This document shows, piece by piece, positions 24,730 to 32,081 of a DNA stretch of 33,259 bases. Every line of letters starts with the position of its first letter. The stretch's first letter is position 1. The notes below the pieces were generated by a model. That model was not told the DNA's origin. It saw nothing but the letters and a program-made list of their open reading frames with translations, and made no database searches. A program made the translations under genes and the position numbers. Source of the DNA: a virus; the IMG/VR virus record IMGVR_UViG_3300014914_000002, positions 1-33,259 of that record; one strand, 5' to 3'.

Positions 24730-25239
24730 ATGGTAATAGCCAACATACCAACAACAGGCATTTATGGTGATGATATTGCCACACCAATAAACTCAAACTT
24801 TACTGAGCTAGCAGAGAAGAACGGAGTGTTTGCTTATCTGGCTTCGCCTACAGCAACTACAGTTACTACAGGTGGAACGTATTATACAATCGCAGGCACT
24901 TTCACAAATGCCCCGATGGAGAACTTTTCGCTCGGAACAGGGATTGACTATGACGGGTTGACCACAAAGTATTTTGAGGTTGATTGGCACGCAACGGTAA
25001 GCGGAGACAGTAATAGTATTACTTGTTCGGTGGGAATAAAAAAGAATACATCAGTAGTAACATCGTCAATAATGGGGACACTATTAAAGACATCAGGCGA
25101 GTCATACGTTCTGTCAGGCACTACGGTTGTAGAGCTTGCAACAAACGATGCAATATTATTAGTGCTAACAGCAGATGGCGATGGTGACGTAATCACCGTT
25201 GAACATTTTACAACAACAATCAGACCTTTCTTTTATTAG
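24730..25239 (+). CDS. Tail spike/fibre protein A with shared N-terminal anchor
   Basis: This 169-residue protein starts at ATG 24730 behind AGGAGGTG. The first 30 residues match those of the next gene: I-P-(T/S)-TG-(I/V)-YG-(D/A)-DIA-(T/A)-PIN-(S/T)-NF-(T/S)-E. After that the two diverge. The C-terminal body here (about 35-169) is a compact beta-rich domain with many Thr and Val and few charges, reminiscent of TNF-like or jelly-roll tips. The shared end probably docks on the same tail site. Confidence 0.62.
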   Translation: MVIANIPTTGIYGDDIATPINSNFTELAEKNGVFAYLASPTATTVTTGGTYYTIAGTFTNAPMENFSLGTGIDYDGLTTKYFEVDWHATVSGDSNSITCSVGIKKNTSVVTSSIMGTLLKTSGESYVLSGTTVVELATNDAILLVLTADGDGDVITVEHFTTTIRPFFY

Positions 25240-25247
25240 GAGATTAA

Positions 25248-26135
25248 ATGGCAATTACAACGATACCATCAACAGGCGTTTACGGAGCAGACATAGCAGC
25301 CCCGATTAATACGAACTTCAGTGAAATTGACGAGAAGATAAAAGTCATGATTTTTACAATGCCGCTTACTGGCGTTGTAGATACTCGGCTCAACTGGATC
25401 GGCAACGACACAGTAATAACAACAGGCGAAACAGGCGACTACTCGACAGACTTTGGAGCAGTGAACCAGCACATCTGCATCAAGATTAATACAATAACAA
25501 CAGGTGGAGACATTGTTATAACTGGCACAAAAGTACACGAGTCAACAATGATCCCAACAGCGGCAACAGAGACAATCACAGTGGACACATCTACAGATCA
25601 GAGATATCAAACCAACCTTAAGTGGTTGGAGATTACTAATATTGATGTGAGCGATTTGGATACGCCAGATTATGATGTTGAGCTTTGCGGATACTTAGAT
25701 TTTGGCAACTCAGCATGGACAGTTGTTGGCTACAGAGCAGACATTAAGACATCAAGCAATACTTCTGATTTTGCTTTGCAACTGGTAAAGGTTCAGGATG
25801 ACGGATCAAAAAAAATGTCATACGTGCCGATGGAAGATTACGGTCATGACTCTCTCTCTAACGGGGGCAAGTATTTTGACAATCTCAGAACAGGTGGAGA
25901 TGACAGAGGCTTCACCATGACAGGCAGCGTTCCGCTTGCAGACAATAACGACAATATGTGCTATAAGGCACTTGATTTTAATAGTTATTTTACAAGCGAT
26001 GAGAATGTTTTAGATGGCACGCTGAACGAAGGGTTATTAATCCATCTAGAAGGGCGAACAGCAACAGGGACAGCAAGCGGTATCTCAGCGATTGACCATA
26101 TTTGCCTTTCATTATACTATACTAAAGAGGCATAA
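25248..26135 (+). CDS. Tail spike/fibre protein B with shared N-terminal anchor
   Basis: This 295-residue protein starts behind AGGAG, 8 bases after its partner. The N-terminal 30 residues are paralogous to those of the gene at 24730. The body is different and longer: a beta-rich middle (TTGGDIVITGTKVHEST), then FALQLVKVQDDGSKK, and a C-terminal sandwich-like domain with GFTMTGSVPLADNNDNMCYK and a last strand DHICLSLYYTKEA. A small folded tip on a common anchor is the simplest reading. Confidence 0.62.
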   Translation: MAITTIPSTGVYGADIAAPINTNFSEIDEKIKVMIFTMPLTGVVDTRLNWIGNDTVITTGETGDYSTDFGAVNQHICIKINTITTGGDIVITGTKVHESTMIPTAATETITVDTSTDQRYQTNLKWLEITNIDVSDLDTPDYDVELCGYLDFGNSAWTVVGYRADIKTSSNTSDFALQLVKVQDDGSKKMSYVPMEDYGHDSLSNGGKYFDNLRTGGDDRGFTMTGSVPLADNNDNMCYKALDFNSYFTSDENVLDGTLNEGLLIHLEGRTATGTASGISAIDHICLSLYYTKEA

Positions 26136-26137
26136 TT

Positions 26138-26509
26138 ATGACACGCACACAATTATTAACAGCGATAAATAACAGGGATGTATTACAAAACAGATATGAC
26201 TATTTGCTTGTCAGGGATGAGGTGCTTGATGATGTTGTGCCTGCTTATTTCCCTGGTGCTGATAGTGATGTTACTTGGGAGCAATATGTCAGAGGTCATA
26301 TTATCGAGACCGATATCTGCGAAAGCTCTGGCGGCATTGACTATCCATTAGTAATAATCTCTTTAGGCGTTCCGGATGATGATCACAAAAATCGACATAA
26401 TGAATTCCCGTCAGTCTATTACTATCTCTGGATTGATTATTTTGGGGTTGAATCATTAGTGTTAGAATCAGAACTTGGCGAGTACATCGAAAATATAGAA
26501 CCTGAATAA
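26138..26509 (+). CDS. Unknown protein (123 aa) at the end of the tail module
   Basis: The gene encodes 123 residues from ATG 26138, two bases after the fibre stop. It is strongly acidic. An N-terminal helix (TRTQLLTAINNRDVLQNRYDYLLVRDEV) is followed by a YFPGADSDVTW and an SVYYYLWIDYFGVESL segment. There are no membrane helices, so it is not a holin. It could be a fibre chaperone, since such genes often follow fibre genes, but no family is recognised. Confidence 0.5.
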   Translation: MTRTQLLTAINNRDVLQNRYDYLLVRDEVLDDVVPAYFPGADSDVTWEQYVRGHIIETDICESSGGIDYPLVIISLGVPDDDHKNRHNEFPSVYYYLWIDYFGVESLVLESELGEYIENIEPE

Positions 26510-26535
26510 TAATTATATTGACAAAGGATATAATC

Positions 26536-26925
26536 ATGAGCGAAAATGACATTAACTATATCATAACAAAAGAGGAAACCGATATGTCAGATAGGGAATT
26601 GTTTGATCTGAAAATGGAACGTATTGACGAGAAGATTTCCGGCATTTTGGTCAGTAATGCAAGTCTCACGTCAGCGGTGAGTGAGCTGTCAAAGATTGTA
26701 ACTAGGCTGACTGTCCAGTTTGACGCTCAGACTCATCCATCGCAAAAATGCAATGACTTTCTCTTTGCCAAATTTGTTAGCAAAGAGAACGCACCGTTTG
26801 TGATTGGTGAGGTGGTTGATAATAAGGTTACTAAATTTTGGACTAATATCAAGTTGATATATGGAGCGATTGCAGGCATTGCGGGCGTTTTTGGCTGGCT
26901 TGTGTACAAGCTTACAGGAGTATAG
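26536..26925 (+). CDS. XhlA-like membrane-anchored protein (holin accessory candidate)
   Basis: The start is ATG 26536 (AAAGGA upstream) rather than the TTG 18 bases earlier. The 129-residue protein has a helical, charged N-terminal half with a coiled-coil-like stretch (KMERIDEKISGILVSNASLTS, about 26-60) and one C-terminal membrane helix (about 105-125, LIYGAIAGIAGVFGWLVYKL) with a tiny tail. This architecture resembles haemolysin XhlA-type proteins that cooperate with holins. It sits between the fibre genes and a cysteine hydrolase, in the usual lysis position. The single membrane helix and the lack of a second holin gene leave the mechanism open. Confidence 0.6.
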   Translation: MSENDINYIITKEETDMSDRELFDLKMERIDEKISGILVSNASLTSAVSELSKIVTRLTVQFDAQTHPSQKCNDFLFAKFVSKENAPFVIGEVVDNKVTKFWTNIKLIYGAIAGIAGVFGWLVYKLTGV

Positions 26926-26926
26926 C

Positions 26927-27526
26927 ATGAAATATAATGATTTTAGCCTTGTCCTGTTCTCCGGACGCTCTAAAATATCATGGTTGATTAGATTCTCGAG
27001 ATGGCTGTTCAAAGGCAAATTTGGCAAATTCTCACATGTTGAAATGATTTATAATATTGAGACTGAGCAGGGATCAATGGTGTTTGGGTCAACTAGTCAA
27101 TGTGATCTGCCTGATTATTACACCGGCAAACAAAAGAACGGTGTACAATGCCATAAACTACAGGATAGAGTCAACGATTATGATGGAGATGTTTATATCA
27201 GGGAGTTTATTGCTCCTCCTGATTTCCTGCATGCTAAGAAATTACCGTTCTCTTTGTTCCGTGATAAATTTAAAAATGTTAAATACGAGAAAAGCCCGCT
27301 AGAACTTTTGAAGGCTGAATACGATGGGGTTTTTGGCAAAAACAAAGAAGACACAGCAAGTCAATTTTGCTCTGAGATAGTGGTAGGATGCTTGAAAGTT
27401 TGCCGGATTATCAAAACAAGTATCCCTGCTAATGAATTTACCCCTGAGGATACAAATAAAGTCATTGACAAGTACGTTACAAGCGGTAAATTTGGCAAAA
27501 CTATATTAATAAAAAAGACAAATTAA
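26927..27526 (+). CDS. YiiX/NlpC-P60-like cysteine hydrolase
   Basis: This 199-residue protein starts at ATG 26927 (AGGAG upstream), 1 base after the previous stop. It fits the permuted papain-like YiiX/NlpC-P60 group: GKFSHVEMIY supplies the histidine (H37) and TASQFCSEIVVG the nucleophile cysteine (C148). GDVYIREF near 87-94 and the aromatic helix around residues 125-135 are compatible with the fold. Members cut amide or ester bonds in cell-wall peptides or lipids. Next to a membrane-anchored protein it may assist lysis, or act at entry as a virion enzyme. An intrinsic terminator follows 36 bases later, so this closes the late operon. Confidence 0.68.
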   Translation: MKYNDFSLVLFSGRSKISWLIRFSRWLFKGKFGKFSHVEMIYNIETEQGSMVFGSTSQCDLPDYYTGKQKNGVQCHKLQDRVNDYDGDVYIREFIAPPDFLHAKKLPFSLFRDKFKNVKYEKSPLELLKAEYDGVFGKNKEDTASQFCSEIVVGCLKVCRIIKTSIPANEFTPEDTNKVIDKYVTSGKFGKTILIKKTN

Positions 27527-27562
27527 ATTATGTACTACTCCTCCAGGAAGTACGTTACCAGG

Positions 27563-27602
27563 AAGCCGGCAAAGTCTCAATCCCTTTAGCCGGCTTTTTT
27601 TT
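27563..27602 (+). terminator. Intrinsic terminator ending the late operon
   Basis: AAGCCGGC (27563-27570) pairs perfectly with GCCGGCTT (27589-27596). An inner AAAG/CTTT pair lengthens the stem, and eight T residues follow from 27595 to 27602. This is the clearest terminator in the window. It separates the structural/lysis operon from the endolysin and early genes. Confidence 0.88.
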
Positions 27603-27605
27603 GTT

Positions 27606-28019
27606 ATGAAACCTAAGCGAAAACGTTACCGAAATAAAGGCAGATACCCAAGTGTATTCCATTATGATTTTAAAAATCAGATACTCAGGGAACTCGATGT
27701 GCCTTTGGAATCCCGATTATTACAGCAAGGCGATCAGTGTATTGTTGAGGTGGTCGAGGATGGCGTGAGAATGCAGAAGTTAGCGACATTTATTTTTTAC
27801 CAGATCAGGACAGACAGTAAATCAACTCAGATAATGGTGCGACTGTACATCAATAATAAACTAGTAAAGAAGCGACTGAGCATTCGCAGGTTGCTCATCC
27901 AAGGAGAAAAAACTTATGTCAAAACAATACTTGATGCCGGTAAAAGACTGGGGCAAAGTGAGATATTTCAGCAAGCAAGAAATTGCTTGCAAATGCGGTT
28001 GCCAGGCGGCGGATATTGA
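27606..28019 (+). CDS. Unknown basic protein overlapping the endolysin gene
   Basis: The frame encodes 137 residues with a very basic N-terminus (KPKRKRYRNKGRYP), a central beta-like stretch and another basic patch (NNKLVKKRLSIRRLL). ATG 27606 has no ribosome site and begins four bases after the terminator's T-run, so expression would need transcription through that terminator. The last 104 bases overlap the endolysin gene in another frame, unusually long for this genome. The first 100 residues look protein-like. The C-terminal 35 may be a chance read-through after loss of an earlier stop. A nucleic-acid-binding protein is conceivable. Confidence 0.45.
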   Translation: MKPKRKRYRNKGRYPSVFHYDFKNQILRELDVPLESRLLQQGDQCIVEVVEDGVRMQKLATFIFYQIRTDSKSTQIMVRLYINNKLVKKRLSIRRLLIQGEKTYVKTILDAGKRLGQSEIFQQARNCLQMRLPGGGY

Positions 28020-28311
28020 TGCACGAGTAATGTATGTAGCTGATATTGTGCGAGCATATACAAGGTTGCCAATGGTGATAACATCTGGGGTGAGATGTGC
28101 GGCACACAACAAGGCAGTTGGTGGAGCTAAAGACTCAGCCCATGTACAAGGATTTGCATTAGATATCCAGGTTAATGATGCAGTGCACAGGCGACTAATC
28201 AGGCATGCTTTGTCATTGTTTGGCGATGTTATTGGTATTGGGCAAGGCGAAAACTTCATACATTTCGATATTGACACAAAAAAACCAAAAAGAGAATGGC
28301 TATATAAATAG
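27916..28311 (+). CDS. Endolysin, peptidase M15 family
   Basis: This 131-residue protein starts at ATG 27916 behind AAGGAG. It is a single-domain M15_3/VanY-like zinc peptidase that cuts peptidoglycan peptides at lysis. The zinc ligands and catalytic residues are in place: SAHVQGFALD gives H76 and D83, and FIHFDID gives H116 and D118, with the typical SGVRCAAHNKAVGGA just before. No signal peptide or wall-binding domain is present, so it needs a holin or membrane damage for export. It starts after the late terminator, which is unusual for a lysis gene. Confidence 0.88.
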   Translation: MSKQYLMPVKDWGKVRYFSKQEIACKCGCQAADIDARVMYVADIVRAYTRLPMVITSGVRCAAHNKAVGGAKDSAHVQGFALDIQVNDAVHRRLIRHALSLFGDVIGIGQGENFIHFDIDTKKPKREWLYK

Positions 28312-28372
28312 CTACAACACAACAACATAACACAATTCTATAAAAATATAATAAAAAAATATATTTTTTTTC

Positions 28373-28400
28373 TTGGCAAGAAAACGCTCGTATATATTAT
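28373..28400 (+). promoter_or_regulatory. Sigma70-like promoter for the early operon
   Basis: TTGGCA (28373-28378), 16-bp spacer, TATTAT (28395-28400). Just upstream, 28336-28370 is almost pure A/T with A and T tracts, like an UP element. The 147-bp region 28312-28458 has no gene, and the next gene has a good AGGAGG site. The arrangement suggests a strong early promoter feeding the operon that continues across the genome junction. The spacer length equals that of the promoter at 7468. Confidence 0.5.
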
Positions 28401-28458
28401 CAACCCATAAGTGATAAGGATTGAGTGAAACGAAAACAAAAAAAACCTGGAGGAAAAG

Positions 28459-28719
28459 ATGAACAAATTATTTGGTAGAAACGTCAATCATTACAAGACT
28501 GTTTGGCAACAAGCAGATCCCAAGTCTGGGAGGCGAGAGAGGGTGCGAGTATTGCACCAAGTGGCAACATTTCTACAGTTCGGGCTGGAGGCTGAAGAAT
28601 ATGACAACTCGGCTTGTAGTGCTACAGTTGCAATCATTATGACGGACACCGGAACGTTACAATTTATTGATCCACGAGACATCCAATTTATCGACACGGA
28701 GGATATATGTTACCAATGA
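28459..28719 (+). CDS. Unknown protein (86 aa), first gene after the early promoter
   Basis: The gene encodes 86 residues from ATG 28459 with GGAGG upstream. The N-terminal half is basic and helical (HYKTVWQQADPKSGRRERVRVLHQVATFLQ), the second half acidic and beta-like (DTGTLQFIDPRDIQFIDTED, a short internal QFID repeat). It has no cysteine motif or membrane segment. First genes after early phage promoters often encode host-takeover proteins, but this one has no family I recognise. Confidence 0.6.
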   Translation: MNKLFGRNVNHYKTVWQQADPKSGRRERVRVLHQVATFLQFGLEAEEYDNSACSATVAIIMTDTGTLQFIDPRDIQFIDTEDICYQ

Positions 28720-28838
28720 TCATTTCATTCAGCTCACTTGCGATATTATTACTGATCGTAATATTTCATCAGGCAAACGTAATTGACAAATTGACAGATG
28801 AGATTGATCAACTGGAGGATGCAAATGAGCAAGATTAA
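28707..28838 (+). CDS. Small single-pass membrane protein (43 aa)
   Basis: A short gene starts at ATG 28707 behind ACGGAGG, overlaps the previous stop by 13 bases and ends at TAA 28836-28838. It encodes 43 residues: one membrane helix at about 3-21 (PMIISFSSLAILLLIVIFH) and then a polar, acidic coiled-coil-like tail (DKLTDEIDQLEDANEQD). The tail codons contain the GGAGG that drives the next gene, so the two are coupled. It could be a spanin- or holin-like lysis peptide, given the endolysin upstream, or an early membrane protein blocking superinfection. Confidence 0.55.
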   Translation: MLPMIISFSSLAILLLIVIFHQANVIDKLTDEIDQLEDANEQD

Positions 28839-29256
28839 GAATGCTATCGACTCAGCTGTTGCAGATCCTTTCTTCTTTCTGATTTGCTCACTAGTAATAC
28901 TTGGATCGTTTGTGATTATATTATTGATCGAGATTATAAAACGGAAAAAGCGGGATGAAAAAGATGATAATTACATAACTCAGGCTGCTAGTATTGCTGG
29001 AAAAGATGTTAGCGTTACACCTTTATCAAAATGGTTTCACGTCATTGATTACCAGGGGTTTAAGATCTACATTTCTATAGTCGGCACAATTGACAGCATC
29101 CAGATATACAATAAATATAATCAAAAACTATTTGAGGTGTATGATCCGTATATGACTCTCAAATCAGCTCGTAAGCTGGCGATCAAATGGCTTGAGGGTG
29201 AGAACCTTGTAGTAAAAAAACGAAAAGGAAATAGAAATAAAAGGAGGAGAAAATGA
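28825..29256 (+). CDS. Membrane protein with basic cytoplasmic domain (143 aa)
   Basis: The start is ATG 28825, with GGAGG at 28814-28818. An in-frame ATG at 28798 has no such site. There is one membrane helix at about 16-38, directly followed by KRKKRDEK, so the C-terminal domain should be cytoplasmic. That domain has a small beta-rich fold (WFHVIDYQGFKIYISIVGTI) and ends in a very basic tail (KKRKGNRNKRRRK) that may bind nucleic acid or the membrane. It pairs with the small membrane protein before it. No family is recognised. Confidence 0.6.
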   Translation: MSKIKNAIDSAVADPFFFLICSLVILGSFVIILLIEIIKRKKRDEKDDNYITQAASIAGKDVSVTPLSKWFHVIDYQGFKIYISIVGTIDSIQIYNKYNQKLFEVYDPYMTLKSARKLAIKWLEGENLVVKKRKGNRNKRRRK

Positions 29257-29483
29257 ATCTTAGAGAACGTTACAGCTCTGTCAATGACCAGCTTGTACAG
29301 GATGGATTGGCAAAGCTGAAATTGAAAGAACTGGCTCAACTGTTAGGTACAGAGCCAAGTACACTGTCAAGCTATTTCCGACTTGAGCAGCAAGACAGTG
29401 ACAACGAGCAAAAACTACGTGAGGCATTACCCGGAATAACAGCCGCACGAAAAGCAAGTAAGATGGCACTGGAGTCAAAATGA
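29253..29483 (+). CDS. Small protein with a possible helix-turn-helix (76 aa)
   Basis: The gene encodes 76 residues in an ATGA overlap, after AGGAGGAG. Residues about 24-43 (LKELAQLLGTEPSTLSSYFR) have the spacing of a helix-turn-helix, with a conserved-type Ala in helix 2 and Gly in the turn. This would make it the only candidate DNA-binding regulator in the genome. It lies between membrane proteins and the nuclease operon and is coupled to the next gene at 29480. Regulator of early genes is a reasonable guess; sequence similarity beyond the HTH is not seen. Confidence 0.6.
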   Translation: MNLRERYSSVNDQLVQDGLAKLKLKELAQLLGTEPSTLSSYFRLEQQDSDNEQKLREALPGITAARKASKMALESK

Positions 29484-29788
29484 GCCATATTAATCAATTA
29501 AAGAAGATTGTGGACAAGTTTGTTGAGGATGCCAAAGAACAGCCGAGAACACCGATCATGAGCATTGCAAGGGCGATGGAGCGGCGATTGGCTGAGAGGA
29601 AGGCTGAGTATATGCAGTGGAAGAATGAATCTGTGTCTGCTCTATTTGCAGGGATAGAGAAAGAGTTAAGCAACGCAACAGGTGATGCCAGATTTTTAGC
29701 CAAAAAGGTAGTCAAACAGAAGGCTGTCAGGATAGCTAATTTTGCAATGATGATCTACAACAACGCAGGAAAGCAGGTGGGAAAATGA
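29480..29788 (+). CDS. Unknown helical protein (102 aa)
   Basis: The gene encodes 102 residues, coupled at both ends by ATGA overlaps. It is almost entirely helical and basic, with Arg/Lys/Glu patterns (IARAMERRLAERKAEYMQW) and no membrane segment. It sits directly before the PD-(D/E)XK nuclease and could be a small partner of it or a DNA-binding protein. I do not recognise a family. Confidence 0.55.
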   Translation: MSHINQLKKIVDKFVEDAKEQPRTPIMSIARAMERRLAERKAEYMQWKNESVSALFAGIEKELSNATGDARFLAKKVVKQKAVRIANFAMMIYNNAGKQVGK

Positions 29789-30921
29789 GTAAAATCAAAT
29801 GGGAAATGAACAAAACAGGACAGCCAACGCTCACAAGTGGTCAACATGTGTACACGGTCACTGAGTTTGCCGAAGGCAAAATAGAACTGCATTTGCACCT
29901 ATGGAATAAGCACATATTTACGACTGCTCATCCATCATTGGCAGCAGCTAAAATATCGGCAAAACGGGATCTAAAAAAGAGAGTAGAGCAAGCGGTTAAG
30001 CTTGAGGACATCCCTGAGCTGAACGAGATCTACGAAGCGGAGATTGCTAAAGAAATTGACATTCCGCAAATGCCAATGGAGACAGCAAAAACAAATTCTG
30101 AAAGGCAAGCAAGAACAGCTGTGTATCGCTGTGATAATATCAAAAATGGTAGATGGTATGTGGTCAAGGATGTTGAGACTGGTGAGGTGCATCATGAGTC
30201 AAAACCATCTGTCACTACTATATTATCTGCTGTGATGCCGACTCCTCCGCAATTGGTCAACTGGCAAGTAAAACAAGGATGGAATGAGGAACAAAACAAA
30301 GCCGAGTACCGGAACTATATGAACGAGCGGGCTGAGGTGGGCACTGCTGTACATGTTGCGATTGATCGTTTTTTAGCAGATGGGACAATTGATCTGGACG
30401 CCGAGCCTCATTATTTTGATGCCGAGAAAAAGAAAATGTTCTTGGGATTTATTGGTTTTATGTTTGTGCATAAGCCTCAATCTATCCAGTCGGAATTGAC
30501 AATGTTACATCCGGATCTGCCTTTTGCCGGTACCGCTGATATGATAGCTGAGATTGATGATGAGCTATGGCTGATCGACTATAAGACCGGAGCCGAGAAC
30601 CCTGTACAGCACACAATCCAACTTAATATGTACAAGATGCTCTACGAGGCTATGACAGGGCAAGAGATCAAGCACATTGCCTGCTTATATATTAATGGCA
30701 AAAATAAAGGTCATTGGAAGAGCAAGACCAAAAAACAATCTGCTCAGTACAGACTAAAAGAGTATGAGTTTTTACCAAGACGGCAAGTCTTACAAACTGT
30801 GAAGATGTATAATTATTTGACCACAGGCGACTATGACAAGTCACCTGAGCCAATCCCAAGAGAAACAATCTACAACCTTGACGATGCCCGATCCGGTGCA
30901 TACGTTGACAACAGAGTATAG
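29785..30921 (+). CDS. RecB-like PD-(D/E)XK nuclease/exonuclease
   Basis: This 378-residue protein starts in an ATGA overlap. The catalytic core is in the C-terminal half: a GTAVHVAIDRFL helix with H190, E237 in QSELTML, D252 in FAGTADMIAE, D265-Y-K267 in LWLIDYKTG, and the QLNMYKML helix with Q279 and Y283. This is the RecB/Cas4-type exonuclease layout found in many phage recombination modules. The first 150 residues are a separate region with no motif I recognise. The next gene could be its partner, and both share a short IxIPQM motif. A role in DNA end resection, replication or breakdown of host DNA is likely by family. Confidence 0.82.
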   Translation: MSKIKWEMNKTGQPTLTSGQHVYTVTEFAEGKIELHLHLWNKHIFTTAHPSLAAAKISAKRDLKKRVEQAVKLEDIPELNEIYEAEIAKEIDIPQMPMETAKTNSERQARTAVYRCDNIKNGRWYVVKDVETGEVHHESKPSVTTILSAVMPTPPQLVNWQVKQGWNEEQNKAEYRNYMNERAEVGTAVHVAIDRFLADGTIDLDAEPHYFDAEKKKMFLGFIGFMFVHKPQSIQSELTMLHPDLPFAGTADMIAEIDDELWLIDYKTGAENPVQHTIQLNMYKMLYEAMTGQEIKHIACLYINGKNKGHWKSKTKKQSAQYRLKEYEFLPRRQVLQTVKMYNYLTTGDYDKSPEPIPRETIYNLDDARSGAYVDNRV

Positions 30922-30927
30922 GAGATA

Positions 30928-32073
30928 ATGATGAATGAACGAATAGAAATACCACAGATGAGCAGTGAGCCGTCATTCCAGAAGCGAGCTGGAACAATTA
31001 AAATTGGAGAGAAAGTCCCCGGAACAACAAAAACTGGGAAAGAATATGAAAGACCTGTAGCAACTGACTACTTTATCATGCACAGTGACAATCCTGATTT
31101 TGAGAAAGCTTTTAAAAAGCTTTACGGGGATGAGCCTAAGTCAATCAAGATTGCCTTTGCAAGTAATCAGCAAGAGCAGTTTTGTACCAATTACATGCGA
31201 CGATACACCAGCTCTGATGGCTTGGCATGTATGGGCAACAATGATAAAGCAAAGGTCAGAAATGACCTAAATGAATGGCAGTTAACGGATTGCCCTTGTC
31301 AGCATGCACAACCGGATAGTAAAAACCGAATTAATTGTCATCAAGTAGTGACACTTGACTTTCTCTTGCCGGAGATCGATGTGCTTAATACTTTTAGATT
31401 TTCCACAAAATCTTTTTATACAAGAGAAAATCTATTTAGCACAATCCAGAATCTAATGGCAATGACAACCAATAAGCCAATGCACATTGTACTTGATATG
31501 ACTGTTGAACTGAAAGAAAAACAGGTCAATAAACAAAAAAAGATCTATCCAGTTGTGTCTCTTTACATTCCCGACCTGACAATTAGCAGACTACAAAAAA
31601 TAGAGACATTATCAATCGCTCAGAGATTAGGTTTCTTTTTAGGTGTTGAGCCGGAGAAAGTAATGATTGAAGCTCCTGTTGACGAGCCGGTAGGAGCTGA
31701 GATAATTGACCAGGGAACTGGTGAGATTGTCAATGCAGTGATTAGCCTTGATGACCGATTGCAAGCAATTTTTGAGGCTGACCGGATCGATTATGATATG
31801 CTGAGATTTTTACTTGATAATGTAGTTGGATCTAATGTTGAGGTGATGGCAGTTGATATTTGTAGCAGAATTGAAGCGAATCCCGATTATAAAATAGTTA
31901 ATTTTGAGCAATCAAAGGAGCTGACAGCTCTCAAAAAAGCACACTTGAAAGAGTATCAAAAGATGTTGGCGAGCGAGAATGTCAAGCACTGGCTGTACCT
32001 GACAGAAGAGCGGGCAAGCATCGTGATCAAGAATCTCAGATCAATGAACCAGCAAAATGAGCTGGAAGTGTAG
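30928..32073 (+). CDS. Gp3-like recombination factor / metal-binding protein (putative)
   Basis: This 381-residue protein starts at ATG 30928 behind AGGAG. Residues about 20-150 resemble the phage Gp3-like family that includes recombination directionality factors: TIKIGEKVPG, RPVATDYFIMHS, a KKLYGDEPKSI strand, then cysteines C101, C122, C124 and C137 that could bind zinc. Residues about 150-240 are beta-rich (FSTKSFYTRENLFSTIQNL), and the last 140 are acidic and helical. No integrase is present in the genome, so a directionality role would have no partner here. Next to a RecB-like nuclease, a single-strand-binding or annealing function is the alternative. Confidence 0.5.
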   Translation: MMNERIEIPQMSSEPSFQKRAGTIKIGEKVPGTTKTGKEYERPVATDYFIMHSDNPDFEKAFKKLYGDEPKSIKIAFASNQQEQFCTNYMRRYTSSDGLACMGNNDKAKVRNDLNEWQLTDCPCQHAQPDSKNRINCHQVVTLDFLLPEIDVLNTFRFSTKSFYTRENLFSTIQNLMAMTTNKPMHIVLDMTVELKEKQVNKQKKIYPVVSLYIPDLTISRLQKIETLSIAQRLGFFLGVEPEKVMIEAPVDEPVGAEIIDQGTGEIVNAVISLDDRLQAIFEADRIDYDMLRFLLDNVVGSNVEVMAVDICSRIEANPDYKIVNFEQSKELTALKKAHLKEYQKMLASENVKHWLYLTEERASIVIKNLRSMNQQNELEV

Positions 32074-32081
32074 GGGGAGAA

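Noticed and set aside
22826-26135. Diversity-generating retroelement acting on the fibre genes
   Set aside because: No reverse transcriptase gene or adenine-mutated repeat pair is seen anywhere in the window.
27530-27589. 19-codon basic peptide gene overlapping the late terminator
   Set aside because: There is no ribosome site and it lies in the terminator stem. Chance is the better explanation.
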